Assembly: GCA_043764135.1 (NCBI GenBank)
Contig: JAYUKV010000150.1
Coordinates: 1 to 24,391 of the forward strand
Direction: 5' to 3'
Source of the DNA: JAYUKV01 sp043764135
GTDB lineage: Bacteria > Patescibacteriota > JACMRA01
Length of the DNA: 24,391 nt
The notes under the pieces are model-generated. The model saw only the letters and a program-made list of their open reading frames with translations. It ran no database searches and was not told the origin of the DNA. A program made the position numbers and the translations under genes. Positions 7,197 to 14,134 of this stretch are shown in pieces (position 1 is the first letter of the stretch; every line of letters starts with the position of its first letter).

Positions 7197-9833
7197 TTAA
7201 ATACTTCCACCAAAATCATCAAAAGTTGCATTCTCAGCCTTCCACGCCAAATCAACAGAACCTGTCGCTCCATTTCTGTGTTTGGCTATTATTAGCTTAG
7301 CTTGTCCTTTTTTGTCAGTATTAGGGTGATATAATTCTTCTCTATGTATAAACATAACAATATCTGCATCTTGCTCAAGGCTATTATGAACAATAATATT
7401 ATTAGCAACAAAATTATGATAATCTCTGACACTCAAGTCAAAAACTTCTTCAGTTTCTAATTCCTCGATAGAAATAATTCTATCCCAAAAAATATCACTT
7501 TTTAAAATGTTTGAAATACTTTCATTTTTTAAAATTTCATTGACCTTTTTCAATCTATTGTGACTAATATTTGATTTGTATAATGAAGTTCCACAATAGC
7601 TCATTTCTAACTTTGACTGAAAAGCTCTTTGGGAAATATTGTTAGAGCGTAATAAGGTGTTAATATTTAACCATAATTCTTTTGGAATAATATCAGAATT
7701 TGGATTAGAGATAATATTTTGCAAGTTTGTTTCGATAATATTTTTTAAACTACCTCTTTTTCCAATAGAATTTATTTTATTGAGAAATCTCAATTGATTT
7801 TCTTTCATTAAATGAACTTGTATATGATACATTAATCTATATCCTTTTTTACTTTTAACTTCACATATTGAGTTTAAAATACCAAGTTTTAATAATAAGG
7901 TTGAAACTTGATAAGCAAGTTCCGAACTTGAAGTAGCATAATAAATACTTGATTTATTATTTGAGAAACTTATATTACCATCTGTAGACCATAGGTGTTT
8001 TAAGAAATCTGAAACTACTATTTCAGAACAATTGAACAAGACTGTTGGTAATATTTTATTATAACTTCTTTCACGATTTAAATTATGTTTAGAATATAAC
8101 TCTGTTATAGGGTGTTTTATATTGTGCGTTAGATGTATTGGGGATGGTAAATACAAATGTTTATAACTGCCATGATCAACCTCTCTCGACTTTATTCCAT
8201 ACAATTGAGTTGAAATATTATTTACATATTCAAGATTTTCACAATCTGAAGTTGTATAATGATATGGTTGCCGTGGTAATATACAACCATCTCCAATTAA
8301 ATGTGCCAATAAGTTTAATTCAAGTGATTCGTTTTCTGAAGTATTTAATATTTTATTTCTTAAAACTCTAGGAGTGGCAATAAAATCACCCACTTTTAAA
8401 TCAGATAATGAGACCCAATTATTTAACATTTTGAAAGGATGGTTAGAGGTTGCTTTTATTTGTTTACCTGATTTTGTTTTTAGTAGATAAGTTTTTTTAA
8501 ATCCAGAACTGAAAGCATTGAATACAGTCCCAGGAACCAACTCCCCTTTATCATTAAGAGAAAGAGCTGTGTATGAAATTATCTCTTTTGACTTAAACTT
8601 TTTCACAATCGATTCTATAGTGTCGTAAAATCCTGTTTCATAATTATACACCCTTGAATCACCCGACAAACAACCAGATTCTCTCAAATCAGATAACATA
8701 GGTCTTTTATCTTCTCTTGCTTCAATTGATCGCGATAACTGAGATAAAGCAATCACTGGGACATTTAATTCTTTAGCTAAGATTTTTAGACCTCTAGAGA
8801 TCTCTCCGAGTTCTTGTGTTCTGTTACCATTACTCATTCCAGAAGGCGAGACTAATTGTAAATAGTCCACAATAACCATACCGATCTTTGCTCTAGTCTT
8901 CAATCTTCTTGCTTTGGTTGCTAATTCTATAATATTTACACCTCCAGAGTCATCAATCCAGATTGGTAGTTCTACTGCTTGTGCGATTGCTTGTGCGTAT
9001 CTATTGATCTTAGCAGGGTCAGCGTTAGACTTTGCCAATTCATTAAGATGCAGTTCTCTTAGTGGTAATCCTGAAAGTGATGAAATAATCTTCTTGATTA
9101 ATTGCTCTCTTCCCATTTCTAGACTAAATACTAATACACCTTTACCTTGCTTTGCAACTCGCTTCATAAATTCTAGAGCAAGTGATGTCTTACCTGATCC
9201 TGGTCTAGCACCAAGTATTATTAAGTCAGAATTATGGAATCCACCAAGCTCTTCATCAATACTCTTAAACCCTGTTGAAAAGTGTGATGTGACTTGTTCA
9301 AGTTTATCATGTTCTAATTTATCAAGCTTGATAATATCTGATATAGAAGCGACATTCTTCTCAATTCTAGTCTCTGCGAGATTAAAAACTCTATTCTGAG
9401 CTTTCTCTAATATTGTTTCAACTGGTCTATCAGAAAATGAATCTAACTTTAACTCATCAGCAAGAGTAGCTATAGATCTTAATATATAACTATCTTTGAT
9501 ACGTTTAGCTAAGACTTCCACAGATGCAATCAATATCTTATTAAGTCTAAAATCAACAATATATTCTCTTGTGATTTCATTAACTATAGGGGTTTTATCA
9601 ACTGTAGGTGAATTCTTAAGTCTTTCAAAAATTGTAATCTCATCTATGTTATCACCCATCTGCATAAGTTCTAACATTACATGGAAAATCGCTTTATTCT
9701 TGGGACTGTAAAAGAAATCAGGCTGCACCTGATCTGCTACATCATCTATAAATGAAGGATTATTAATTATTGCAGCAATTAAAGAATCCTCAGCCGCCAA
9801 ATCATAATTTACTCTAATCTCTTCATTATTCAT
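7197..9833 (-). CDS. dnaB: Replicative DNA helicase DnaB, interrupted by an intein
   Basis: 878 residues as translated. Removing the intein (388-817) leaves a 448-residue helicase, the normal length. The N-terminal primase-interacting domain covers about 5-110. The RecA-like core starts near 185 and contains Walker A GARPGSGKTSLA (208-219), FSLEMGREQL (236-245) and Walker B-type MVIVDYLQL (319-327). ALSQLSRSIEAREDKRP (362-378) carries H3-like residues before the insertion. After the intein, SLEQDADIVMFIHRE (818-832) and AKHRNGATG (850-858) complete the core, including the arginine finger region. DnaB is the hexameric fork helicase, so replication should depend on protein splicing. A weak promoter (TTGTGT, 17 bases, TATATT) lies upstream, and a short inverted repeat CTGATTCAATCAG at 9838-9850 sits just before the start. 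Confidence 0.97.
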   Translation of the reverse strand: MNNEEIRVNYDLAAEDSLIAAIINNPSFIDDVADQVQPDFFYSPKNKAIFHVMLELMQMGDNIDEITIFERLKNSPTVDKTPIVNEITREYIVDFRLNKILIASVEVLAKRIKDSYILRSIATLADELKLDSFSDRPVETILEKAQNRVFNLAETRIEKNVASISDIIKLDKLEHDKLEQVTSHFSTGFKSIDEELGGFHNSDLIILGARPGSGKTSLALEFMKRVAKQGKGVLVFSLEMGREQLIKKIISSLSGLPLRELHLNELAKSNADPAKINRYAQAIAQAVELPIWIDDSGGVNIIELATKARRLKTRAKIGMVIVDYLQLVSPSGMSNGNRTQELGEISRGLKILAKELNVPVIALSQLSRSIEAREDKRPMLSDLRESGCLSGDSRVYNYETGFYDTIESIVKKFKSKEIISYTALSLNDKGELVPGTVFNAFSSGFKKTYLLKTKSGKQIKATSNHPFKMLNNWVSLSDLKVGDFIATPRVLRNKILNTSENESLELNLLAHLIGDGCILPRQPYHYTTSDCENLEYVNNISTQLYGIKSREVDHGSYKHLYLPSPIHLTHNIKHPITELYSKHNLNRERSYNKILPTVLFNCSEIVVSDFLKHLWSTDGNISFSNNKSSIYYATSSSELAYQVSTLLLKLGILNSICEVKSKKGYRLMYHIQVHLMKENQLRFLNKINSIGKRGSLKNIIETNLQNIISNPNSDIIPKELWLNINTLLRSNNISQRAFQSKLEMSYCGTSLYKSNISHNRLKKVNEILKNESISNILKSDIFWDRIISIEELETEEVFDLSVRDYHNFVANNIIVHNSLEQDADIVMFIHREELYHPNTDKKGQAKLIIAKHRNGATGSVDLAWKAENATFDDFGGSI
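7383..8672 (-). mobile_element. DnaB intein with LAGLIDADG homing endonuclease
   Basis: Residues 388-817 of the DnaB precursor, 430 residues. It begins with Cys388 (CLSGDSRV) after LRESG and ends with HN (816-817) before Ser818, the known DnaB insertion point also used by cyanobacterial DnaB inteins. Block B is visible as ATSNHPF (461-467), with the T-x-x-H pattern slightly changed but His465 present. The C-terminal blocks are EEVFDLSVRDYHNFVANN (795-812) and IIVHN. Two LAGLIDADG-type motifs lie between them: LAHLIGDGC (509-517) and LKHLWSTDG (611-619), each with its acidic residue. All splicing residues are present, so splicing should work, and the endonuclease may be active. The intein is visibly more AT-rich than the flanking extein DNA, which suggests later acquisition. 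Confidence 0.95.
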
Positions 9834-9850
9834 ATAACTGATTCAATCAG

Positions 9851-9879
9851 AATATAATAACTTGGTCAATACAACACAA
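9851..9879 (-). promoter_or_regulatory. Possible dnaB promoter
   Basis: On the minus strand TTGTGT (9879-9874), 17 bases, TATATT (9856-9851). The -35 is weak. It gives a leader of about 10 nt before the dnaB start. Confidence 0.35.
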
Positions 9880-9975
9880 TTAATAGTGAAAATTATAAAT
9901 TTTATCAATACACTGTTATTTATTATATTCTTAAGAAAATTAAACTATTGTATTCAATTCTTTAAGGTAAATCAT

Positions 9976-10004
9976 TTGACATAACTTAAATTTATTGTTA
10001 TAAA
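9976..10004 (+). promoter_or_regulatory. Sigma70 promoter of small RNA copy 1
   Basis: Consensus TTGACA (9976-9981), exactly 17 bases, TATAAA (9999-10004). The following TAACTT is shared with the second copy. Predicted start of transcription near 10011. Confidence 0.8.
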
Positions 10005-10010
10005 CCAAAT

Positions 10011-10179
10011 AGAGATGGATTCTTCATGAATTTACTTCTAAATTTTACTTTTAATAAAAACCCAGTTCTGATCTCACCATCTTCTCTTTGCGGAATTCTA
10101 AAGATCTTACTTCTAAACTTATAATTATTCCAGATCTTTTCTCATCCGCTTGCCCACCATTTTTTGGTGGGTATCTTTT
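10011..10179 (+). ncRNA. Candidate structured small RNA, copy 1 (about 169 nt)
   Basis: Bounded by a consensus promoter and an intrinsic terminator, with no good open frame inside. Visible structure: GATGG (10014-10018) can pair with CCATC (10077-10081), enclosing a small hairpin AATTT/AAATT with loop ACTTCT (10029-10044). A second long hairpin pairs GCGGA (10090-10094) with TCCGC (10145-10149) and AAAGATCT (10100-10107) with AGATCTTT (10132-10139) across a 5x5 internal loop. The terminator hairpin comes last. The motif TTACTTCTAA occurs in the loop of each half. I do not recognise 6S, SRP, tmRNA or RNase P features. It could instead be an attenuated leader, but the terminator is followed by another promoter, which favours a free-standing RNA. 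Confidence 0.65.
10153..10179 (+). terminator. Intrinsic terminator of small RNA copy 1
   Basis: CCCACCA (10153-10159), five-base T loop, TGGTGGG (10165-10171), then TATCTTTT. This is one of the most GC-rich stems in the window, and the same stem occurs in copy 2. Confidence 0.85.
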
Positions 10180-10180
10180 G

Positions 10181-10373
10181 TAATAATTTAGAACTTTAAC
10201 ATGGTTTGGTTTGTAATTATCACAATACTATTGAATTATCTTAGCTAATAGTAAATTACAGAATACTACAAAAGTAGCTCGATTTGGGTTTTTACAATCA
10301 ACAATAATTATTATTGTATAACTAGTTATCCTTTAATCATATACAAAGAGAATTAATGAAAATAGAATTCTAT
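10181..10373. other. AT-rich spacer between the two RNA cassettes
   Basis: No gene, promoter-terminator pair or strong hairpin is evident. The one notable element is a perfect 14-base palindrome AATAGAATTCTATT at 10361-10374, which ends where copy 2 of the repeat begins. Copy 1 is likewise preceded by a palindromic stretch (AAAATTATAAATTTT, just before 9905). Confidence 0.5.
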
Positions 10374-10445
10374 TCAATGCACTGTTATTTGTTTAATTCT
10401 GAAGAAGAATAAGTATTGAGCTTGAATAGTTTGTGGAAATATTAC

Positions 10446-10474
10446 TTGACATAACTTAATTTAAGTGTTATTAT
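10446..10474 (+). promoter_or_regulatory. Sigma70 promoter of small RNA copy 2
   Basis: TTGACA (10446-10451), exactly 17 bases, TATTAT (10469-10474). Predicted start near 10481, the position equivalent to that in copy 1. Confidence 0.8.
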
Positions 10475-10480
10475 GTTGAT

Positions 10481-10643
10481 ATTGATGGATTCATCTCGAA
10501 CTTACTTCTAAGTTTACTGGAAATAAAACTCAGTTCAGATCTCACCATCTCTGTTTGCGGAATTCTAAAGATCTTACTTCTAAAACATGTTATTCCAGAT
10601 CTTTTCTCATCCGCTTGCCCACCATTTTTTGGTGGGTATTTTT
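10481..10643 (+). ncRNA. Candidate structured small RNA, copy 2 (about 163 nt)
   Basis: Same architecture as copy 1: GATGG (10484-10488) with CCATC (10545-10549); inner hairpin AACTT/AAGTT with loop ACTTCT (10499-10514); long hairpin GCGGA (10557-10561) with TCCGC (10610-10614) and AAAGATCT (10567-10574) with AGATCTTT (10597-10604); terminator hairpin. Compared with copy 1, the inner hairpin shows a compensatory change (a T-A pair there, a C-G pair here), which supports that this stem is selected. It lies about 115 bases before the promoter of the TerD-like gene on the same strand but ends at its own terminator. Confidence 0.65.
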
Positions 10644-10644
10644 A
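10618..10644 (+). terminator. Intrinsic terminator of small RNA copy 2
   Basis: CCCACCA (10618-10624), T5 loop, TGGTGGG (10630-10636), then TATTTTTAAT. Stem and loop are identical to copy 1, and the T-tract is better. Confidence 0.85.
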
Positions 10645-10757
10645 ATAATAACTTTTCTCTTTAATCAGTTTAAGTTTTAAAACCATGACAAAAGAATTGC
10701 TTTAACATATGTATTTGTGAGTTAAAATATTAATAAAAAAGTAAATAGATACACTTT

Positions 10758-10786
10758 TTGACAACTAACCAAAGTTTTGCTATTAT
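10758..10786 (+). promoter_or_regulatory. Sigma70 promoter of the TerD-like gene
   Basis: TTGACA (10758-10763), exactly 17 bases, TATTAT (10781-10786), about 30 nt upstream of the likely start codon region once transcription begins near 10793. The boxes match those of small RNA copy 2. Confidence 0.8.
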
Positions 10787-10823
10787 TTGTTAAGTAGTAA
10801 TTTAAAGAAATTAAGAGGATACT

Positions 10824-12941
10824 ATGCTTCAAAAAATTGCGATTTCGCGGAATTCTGTTTTTGTTAGCGCTCAGATTGATTCTGAGAACCCAATCTCGAA
10901 AGAATTGCTGTTGGCAGCCCTCACAAACTGGGCATCGCTAGGTTATTCGGTTACCAAAGAGCTTTTTGAAGAGCTTTCGAAGTTATCATTGCAAAACTTC
11001 ATGACTCTCTACCTTGAGGTGAACGAAGAATTGCTAGAAGTTTCTGGGATGAGATATTCCTACAAACCTTTTTATCCAGACTTCCCTAATCATAAGAACA
11101 CAGTTCCGCAAGCCGAGTTGTTGTTACAACAACTGCTCCATTACTGGACTGGATATGAGCCTGAGCAAGATAAAAATGAACAGGTGGAATATCTTGGAAT
11201 CAAAAAGTTCATGAAGAGATTGAGTCTTGCAACAATGCAAGACATTGATAAAATCTTTATGGATATGATTGAATCTAAGGCTTCGTTGAAGCCATCTCAA
11301 GTAATTGAGTTGAAATGGTATGTTTTGAACAATCCAGAGACCGTAATTGCTATGCTTCCAGAGAGTTTTGCTTTCCAAGAAATTGGTGCAGTAGTCCTCT
11401 CGGAGCTTATAAAGAATGGTAAGACAACACTCGGTAGTGATCTGGTTGGTAAATACCTTATCAGCGTGACAATGATCCTTAGGATTATTGTTGGTCTAAG
11501 CGATGGTGATGTTTCCTTGGCTACAAAAACAAAACTTCTTCGATTCAACAACAAGTTGAAAAAAGAAGTGGTGTTGGCTTTTGGTAAGACCAAAGGTAGT
11601 ATCGAGCAAGATATCTTGCGATATCAACAGAGCTGGAGGCTAGTGTTTAATTTGATGCATGCAAATGCGATCAAAAAAACAAACCCTAGCTTTATCACAG
11701 CGGTAGCAGTTGCTAGAGATAACCAAAAGGTCCGAACTTTCGCAAGTGATGTTCAAAGAAATATTCTTCTAGGAGAATATAAAACTGTTTTGCAGTTACT
11801 TGCAACTCGACCTACTGAGTTATTGAGAAAGCTAGATCAGCTGCTGTCAAAAGCAGACCATGATGCTGTCTTAGAGGCTTTTGCTGGTGTTGCACACGAG
11901 TGTTCATCTAGAGCTTTGTATCAGCTAGTGGGCTTTTACCGAGGAAGAAACAATGCTAAAAAGCGTATTTTCCTTCCCAAGGGAACCGCTGCTCGAGGTT
12001 TTGTGACTGACAATGATTTGAAGAGTCTACCGGAAGACGTGGTTGATTCTGTTATTGACATTGCTTCCAAAGCACTTGTCCAACAATATAGAACAAAAGA
12101 GAAAATTGCTGGTAAGGTTTATGTGGATCCAATCCTCAAAAACTATACACTACCTCTTTCTCTCCGTTCTGCTGCTCGTGCAATGATGACCTTAGGTCGT
12201 GGTACACGAGTATCATTTGGTATTGATACAGAGTTTCTGCGTTTGTTTACCCATTGGGTAAACATCCCAGACGCATCTTGTGATATCGATCTTTCTTGCT
12301 ACTTCCTAAGCGAAAGCCTAGAAGAGTTGGGATCGATTTATTACGGTAACTACCATAATCAGAACTTTCTGTTCGGTGATTGTGCAGTTCATTCAGGAGA
12401 TAAGACTAATGCTCCGGCTCCTAACGGCGCTTCGGAATTTGTTGATATCAACATCCAAAAGATGTTAGATAAAAACATTCGGTATGCCATCATGAGCTTA
12501 CACAATTATACCAATCAACGCTTTAGTGACTATGAAGTTGCAAACGCAGGTTGGATGGTTCGTGAAGATCTAGGCAAAAAAGGAAATCTTTTTGAACCAA
12601 CCTTGGTTCAAGAAAGATTCGATCTGAATGCTGATACTACATACTCGATTCCAGTTGTCTTTGACTTGGTAACAAGGGAAGCAATTTGGCTCGATATGTG
12701 TATCGATTCGGTCAATTGGGTAAACAATATCAACTCCACAAGAGTTGATACAATGAGCCTTCTTGAGAGCATGCTTGAAAAAGAATTCCCAACTTTGTAT
12801 GACTGCTTTTATGCACACGCATTGGCACGAGCAGATGAAGTTGTGAATTCTAGAGAAGAGGCCACTCAATGTTTTGATCTAACAAGTGATTCGATCGTCA
12901 ATTATCAGGACACTGAGCAAATCATGTCTCGATATTTGTAG
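10824..12941 (+). CDS. MXAN_6230/SCO0854-like protein with C-terminal TerD-like domain
   Basis: 705 residues, soluble. By eye it matches, along its length, the family named MXAN_6230/SCO0854 (RING domain-containing): GYSVTKELFEELSKL (40-54), KPFYPDFP (81-88), TRPTELLRKLDQLLSKA (328-344), RIFLPKG (381-387). The C-terminal third (about 465-685) is TerD-like, with the Asp-rich strand CDIDLSCYF (486-494), FGDCAVHSGD (517-526), EFVDINI (538-544) and RYAIMSLHNY (553-562). TerD domains bind calcium and occur in tellurite/stress systems. The cysteine-rich RING segment of other members, expected near 110-125, is missing here. A good Shine-Dalgarno (AAGAGGA, 4 bases before ATG), consensus promoter and strong terminator make it a single, probably well expressed gene. 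The DNA is less AT-rich than its neighbours (about 40% G+C in a line I counted). Confidence 0.65.
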   Translation: MLQKIAISRNSVFVSAQIDSENPISKELLLAALTNWASLGYSVTKELFEELSKLSLQNFMTLYLEVNEELLEVSGMRYSYKPFYPDFPNHKNTVPQAELLLQQLLHYWTGYEPEQDKNEQVEYLGIKKFMKRLSLATMQDIDKIFMDMIESKASLKPSQVIELKWYVLNNPETVIAMLPESFAFQEIGAVVLSELIKNGKTTLGSDLVGKYLISVTMILRIIVGLSDGDVSLATKTKLLRFNNKLKKEVVLAFGKTKGSIEQDILRYQQSWRLVFNLMHANAIKKTNPSFITAVAVARDNQKVRTFASDVQRNILLGEYKTVLQLLATRPTELLRKLDQLLSKADHDAVLEAFAGVAHECSSRALYQLVGFYRGRNNAKKRIFLPKGTAARGFVTDNDLKSLPEDVVDSVIDIASKALVQQYRTKEKIAGKVYVDPILKNYTLPLSLRSAARAMMTLGRGTRVSFGIDTEFLRLFTHWVNIPDASCDIDLSCYFLSESLEELGSIYYGNYHNQNFLFGDCAVHSGDKTNAPAPNGASEFVDINIQKMLDKNIRYAIMSLHNYTNQRFSDYEVANAGWMVREDLGKKGNLFEPTLVQERFDLNADTTYSIPVVFDLVTREAIWLDMCIDSVNWVNNINSTRVDTMSLLESMLEKEFPTLYDCFYAHALARADEVVNSREEATQCFDLTSDSIVNYQDTEQIMSRYL

Positions 12942-12971
12942 ATCCATTTGTAAGTCTGACTGAGTCCAACA

Positions 12972-13007
12972 ATCCCTTAACTTGAAATATAGTTAAGGGA
13001 TTTTTTT
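12972..13007 (+). terminator. Intrinsic terminator of the TerD-like gene
   Basis: ATCCCTTAACT (12972-12982), 8-base loop, AGTTAAGGGAT (12991-13001), then a run of T (13001-13007). An 11-bp perfect stem, about 30 bases after the stop codon. Confidence 0.92.
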
Positions 13008-13038
13008 ATAGTAATTGTGAATAATCTTGAGATCGAAT

Positions 13039-14061
13039 CTAGATTTGACAAGCTTTCATCTTAGATAAGATTAATTCTTTATCAATATCTTTTCCAATAA
13101 ATACAATGTATGATTTATTTGGGTCAATTTTAGAATTTGATGATAGTACGTATTTATCTAAGCCTTTATTAGCTCCAACCATCTGGAATAAATATAGATC
13201 TGACTTCATTCTAATAAATCCTTTTGCTCTAATTACATTTTTTGGGAATTCATTAAGGAAGAATTTATCGAGTTTTGATGGGTCTAGTTCTGTATCTGAA
13301 GTAAATAGAACTTCATCGAACTCATTATGCTCATGGTTATGGTCCTTGTGATCTGAATGATCATGATGGTGATGACCCTTATCATCGTGATCATGATCGT
13401 GGTTATGATCCGCATGTTTGTGATCTTCGTGGTTATGGTGATGAGTATTATGCTCTAACTCAATGAATTTATCTTCTAGATTTTCCTCAAAGTCTAATAA
13501 TATCATGCTACTAAAAGTATTAGTATTTTCTAAAATAGCGATTTGGGGATTGAATGTAGTTACAAACTTACGCAAATTATTATTAAAATCAATTTTTGAT
13601 TCATCTATTTTATTTAAAATTGCAACATCTGAAGTTTGGATTTGTTCTTTTAGGATATTGTAGTGAGCGATATTTGCTTCAAAATTCTCACTATCAATTA
13701 AACAATATATTCCGTCTAGCATAACTTTACCGTCCAAGTCATCCATTACGAAGGTTTGTGCAATCGGCATAGGCTCTGCAAGACCGCTTGTTTCGATAAT
13801 TAAATGGTCAACTTTACCTGTATCAATCATTTTTTTAACAGCTCCAATTAAGTCTGATCTAACTACACAACATAAACATCCATTTGAGATTTCTGTTATT
13901 TCTTGATCAGAGGAGCTAACTAATTCTGAATCTACACCAACCTCACCAAATTCATTTATAATTAATCCAAATTTTACTTCTGGATTTTCCTTGATCATTT
14001 TATTGATTAAAGTTGTCTTACCCGCTCCAAGAAATCCAGTAATAATAGTTATTTTTATCAT
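13039..14061 (-). CDS. CobW/COG0523 GTPase, probable zinc metallochaperone with His-rich loop
   Basis: 340 residues from the ATG at 14061. The open frame runs further upstream, but that extension overlaps the next gene and the terminator, and the family begins right before its P-loop. Motifs: Walker A GFLGAGKTT (9-17), NEFGEVGVD (36-44), the metal-binding CLCC (62-65), LIIETSGLAEP (87-97), the guanine-specifying NKID (150-153), and a C-terminal CobW domain with RAKGFIRM. Residues 204-246 form a loop with 20 histidines mixed with Asp, which should bind several metal ions. The family delivers zinc (or cobalt or nickel) to client proteins using GTP. Which metal and which client cannot be read here, and no Zur box was recognised. 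It lies downstream of the DPBB gene on the same strand but behind a terminator. Confidence 0.9.
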   Translation of the reverse strand: MIKITIITGFLGAGKTTLINKMIKENPEVKFGLIINEFGEVGVDSELVSSSDQEITEISNGCLCCVVRSDLIGAVKKMIDTGKVDHLIIETSGLAEPMPIAQTFVMDDLDGKVMLDGIYCLIDSENFEANIAHYNILKEQIQTSDVAILNKIDESKIDFNNNLRKFVTTFNPQIAILENTNTFSSMILLDFEENLEDKFIELEHNTHHHNHEDHKHADHNHDHDHDDKGHHHHDHSDHKDHNHEHNEFDEVLFTSDTELDPSKLDKFFLNEFPKNVIRAKGFIRMKSDLYLFQMVGANKGLDKYVLSSNSKIDPNKSYIVFIGKDIDKELILSKMKACQI

Positions 14062-14093
14062 AGTTAGATTATTTACATATTTCAGGATTATTG

Positions 14094-14126
14094 TAAAAAA
14101 ATTTAGACCTTGTTTAAAAGGTCTAA
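14094..14126 (-). terminator. Intrinsic terminator of the RlpA-like gene
   Basis: On the minus strand TTAGACCTT (14126-14118), 6-base loop, AAGGTCTAA (14111-14103), then ATTTTTTT (14102-14095). It ends the DPBB transcript just before the CobW gene, whose own promoter would have to lie within the following 35 bases or depend on read-through. Confidence 0.85.
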
Positions 14127-14134
14127 TACTAAGT

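Larger units (their letters stand above)
9905..10180 (+). repeat. Direct repeat unit, copy 1 (upstream element, promoter, RNA, terminator)
   Basis: Starts with TCAATACACTGTTATTT (9905-9921) and runs to the terminator at about 10180. Copy 2 has the same order of blocks about 469 bases downstream: TCAATGCACTGTTATTT, a diverged AT-rich stretch, TTGACATAACTTAA, then the structured region and terminator. The blocks that differ most are the spacer upstream of the promoter and the loops, while the promoter, stems and terminator are conserved. Confidence 0.85.
10374..10645 (+). repeat. Direct repeat unit, copy 2
   Basis: Begins TCAATGCACTGTTATTT (10374-10390) and ends at the terminator tail near 10645. 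It has the same block order as copy 1, with small length changes: the hairpin loop is two bases shorter and the terminator offset is 465 rather than 470. The divergence indicates an old duplication kept under constraint, not a recent copy. Confidence 0.85.

Noticed and set aside
8914..9399. 161-codon open frame on + inside dnaB
   Set aside because: It lies antisense to the Walker A region of DnaB, which has a clear protein match; the + frame has no start signal and no recognisable motif.
10011..10643. The two RNA cassettes as 6S RNA or a riboswitch leader of the TerD-like gene
   Set aside because: There is no long closing stem with a central bubble as in 6S, and each unit ends at its own terminator with a new promoter before the gene, so a leader role is less likely.
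10011..10643. CRISPR-like array or insertion sequence in the 1-kb gene-free region
   Set aside because: There are only two long diverged repeats, no short regular repeats with spacers, no transposase and no target duplications.
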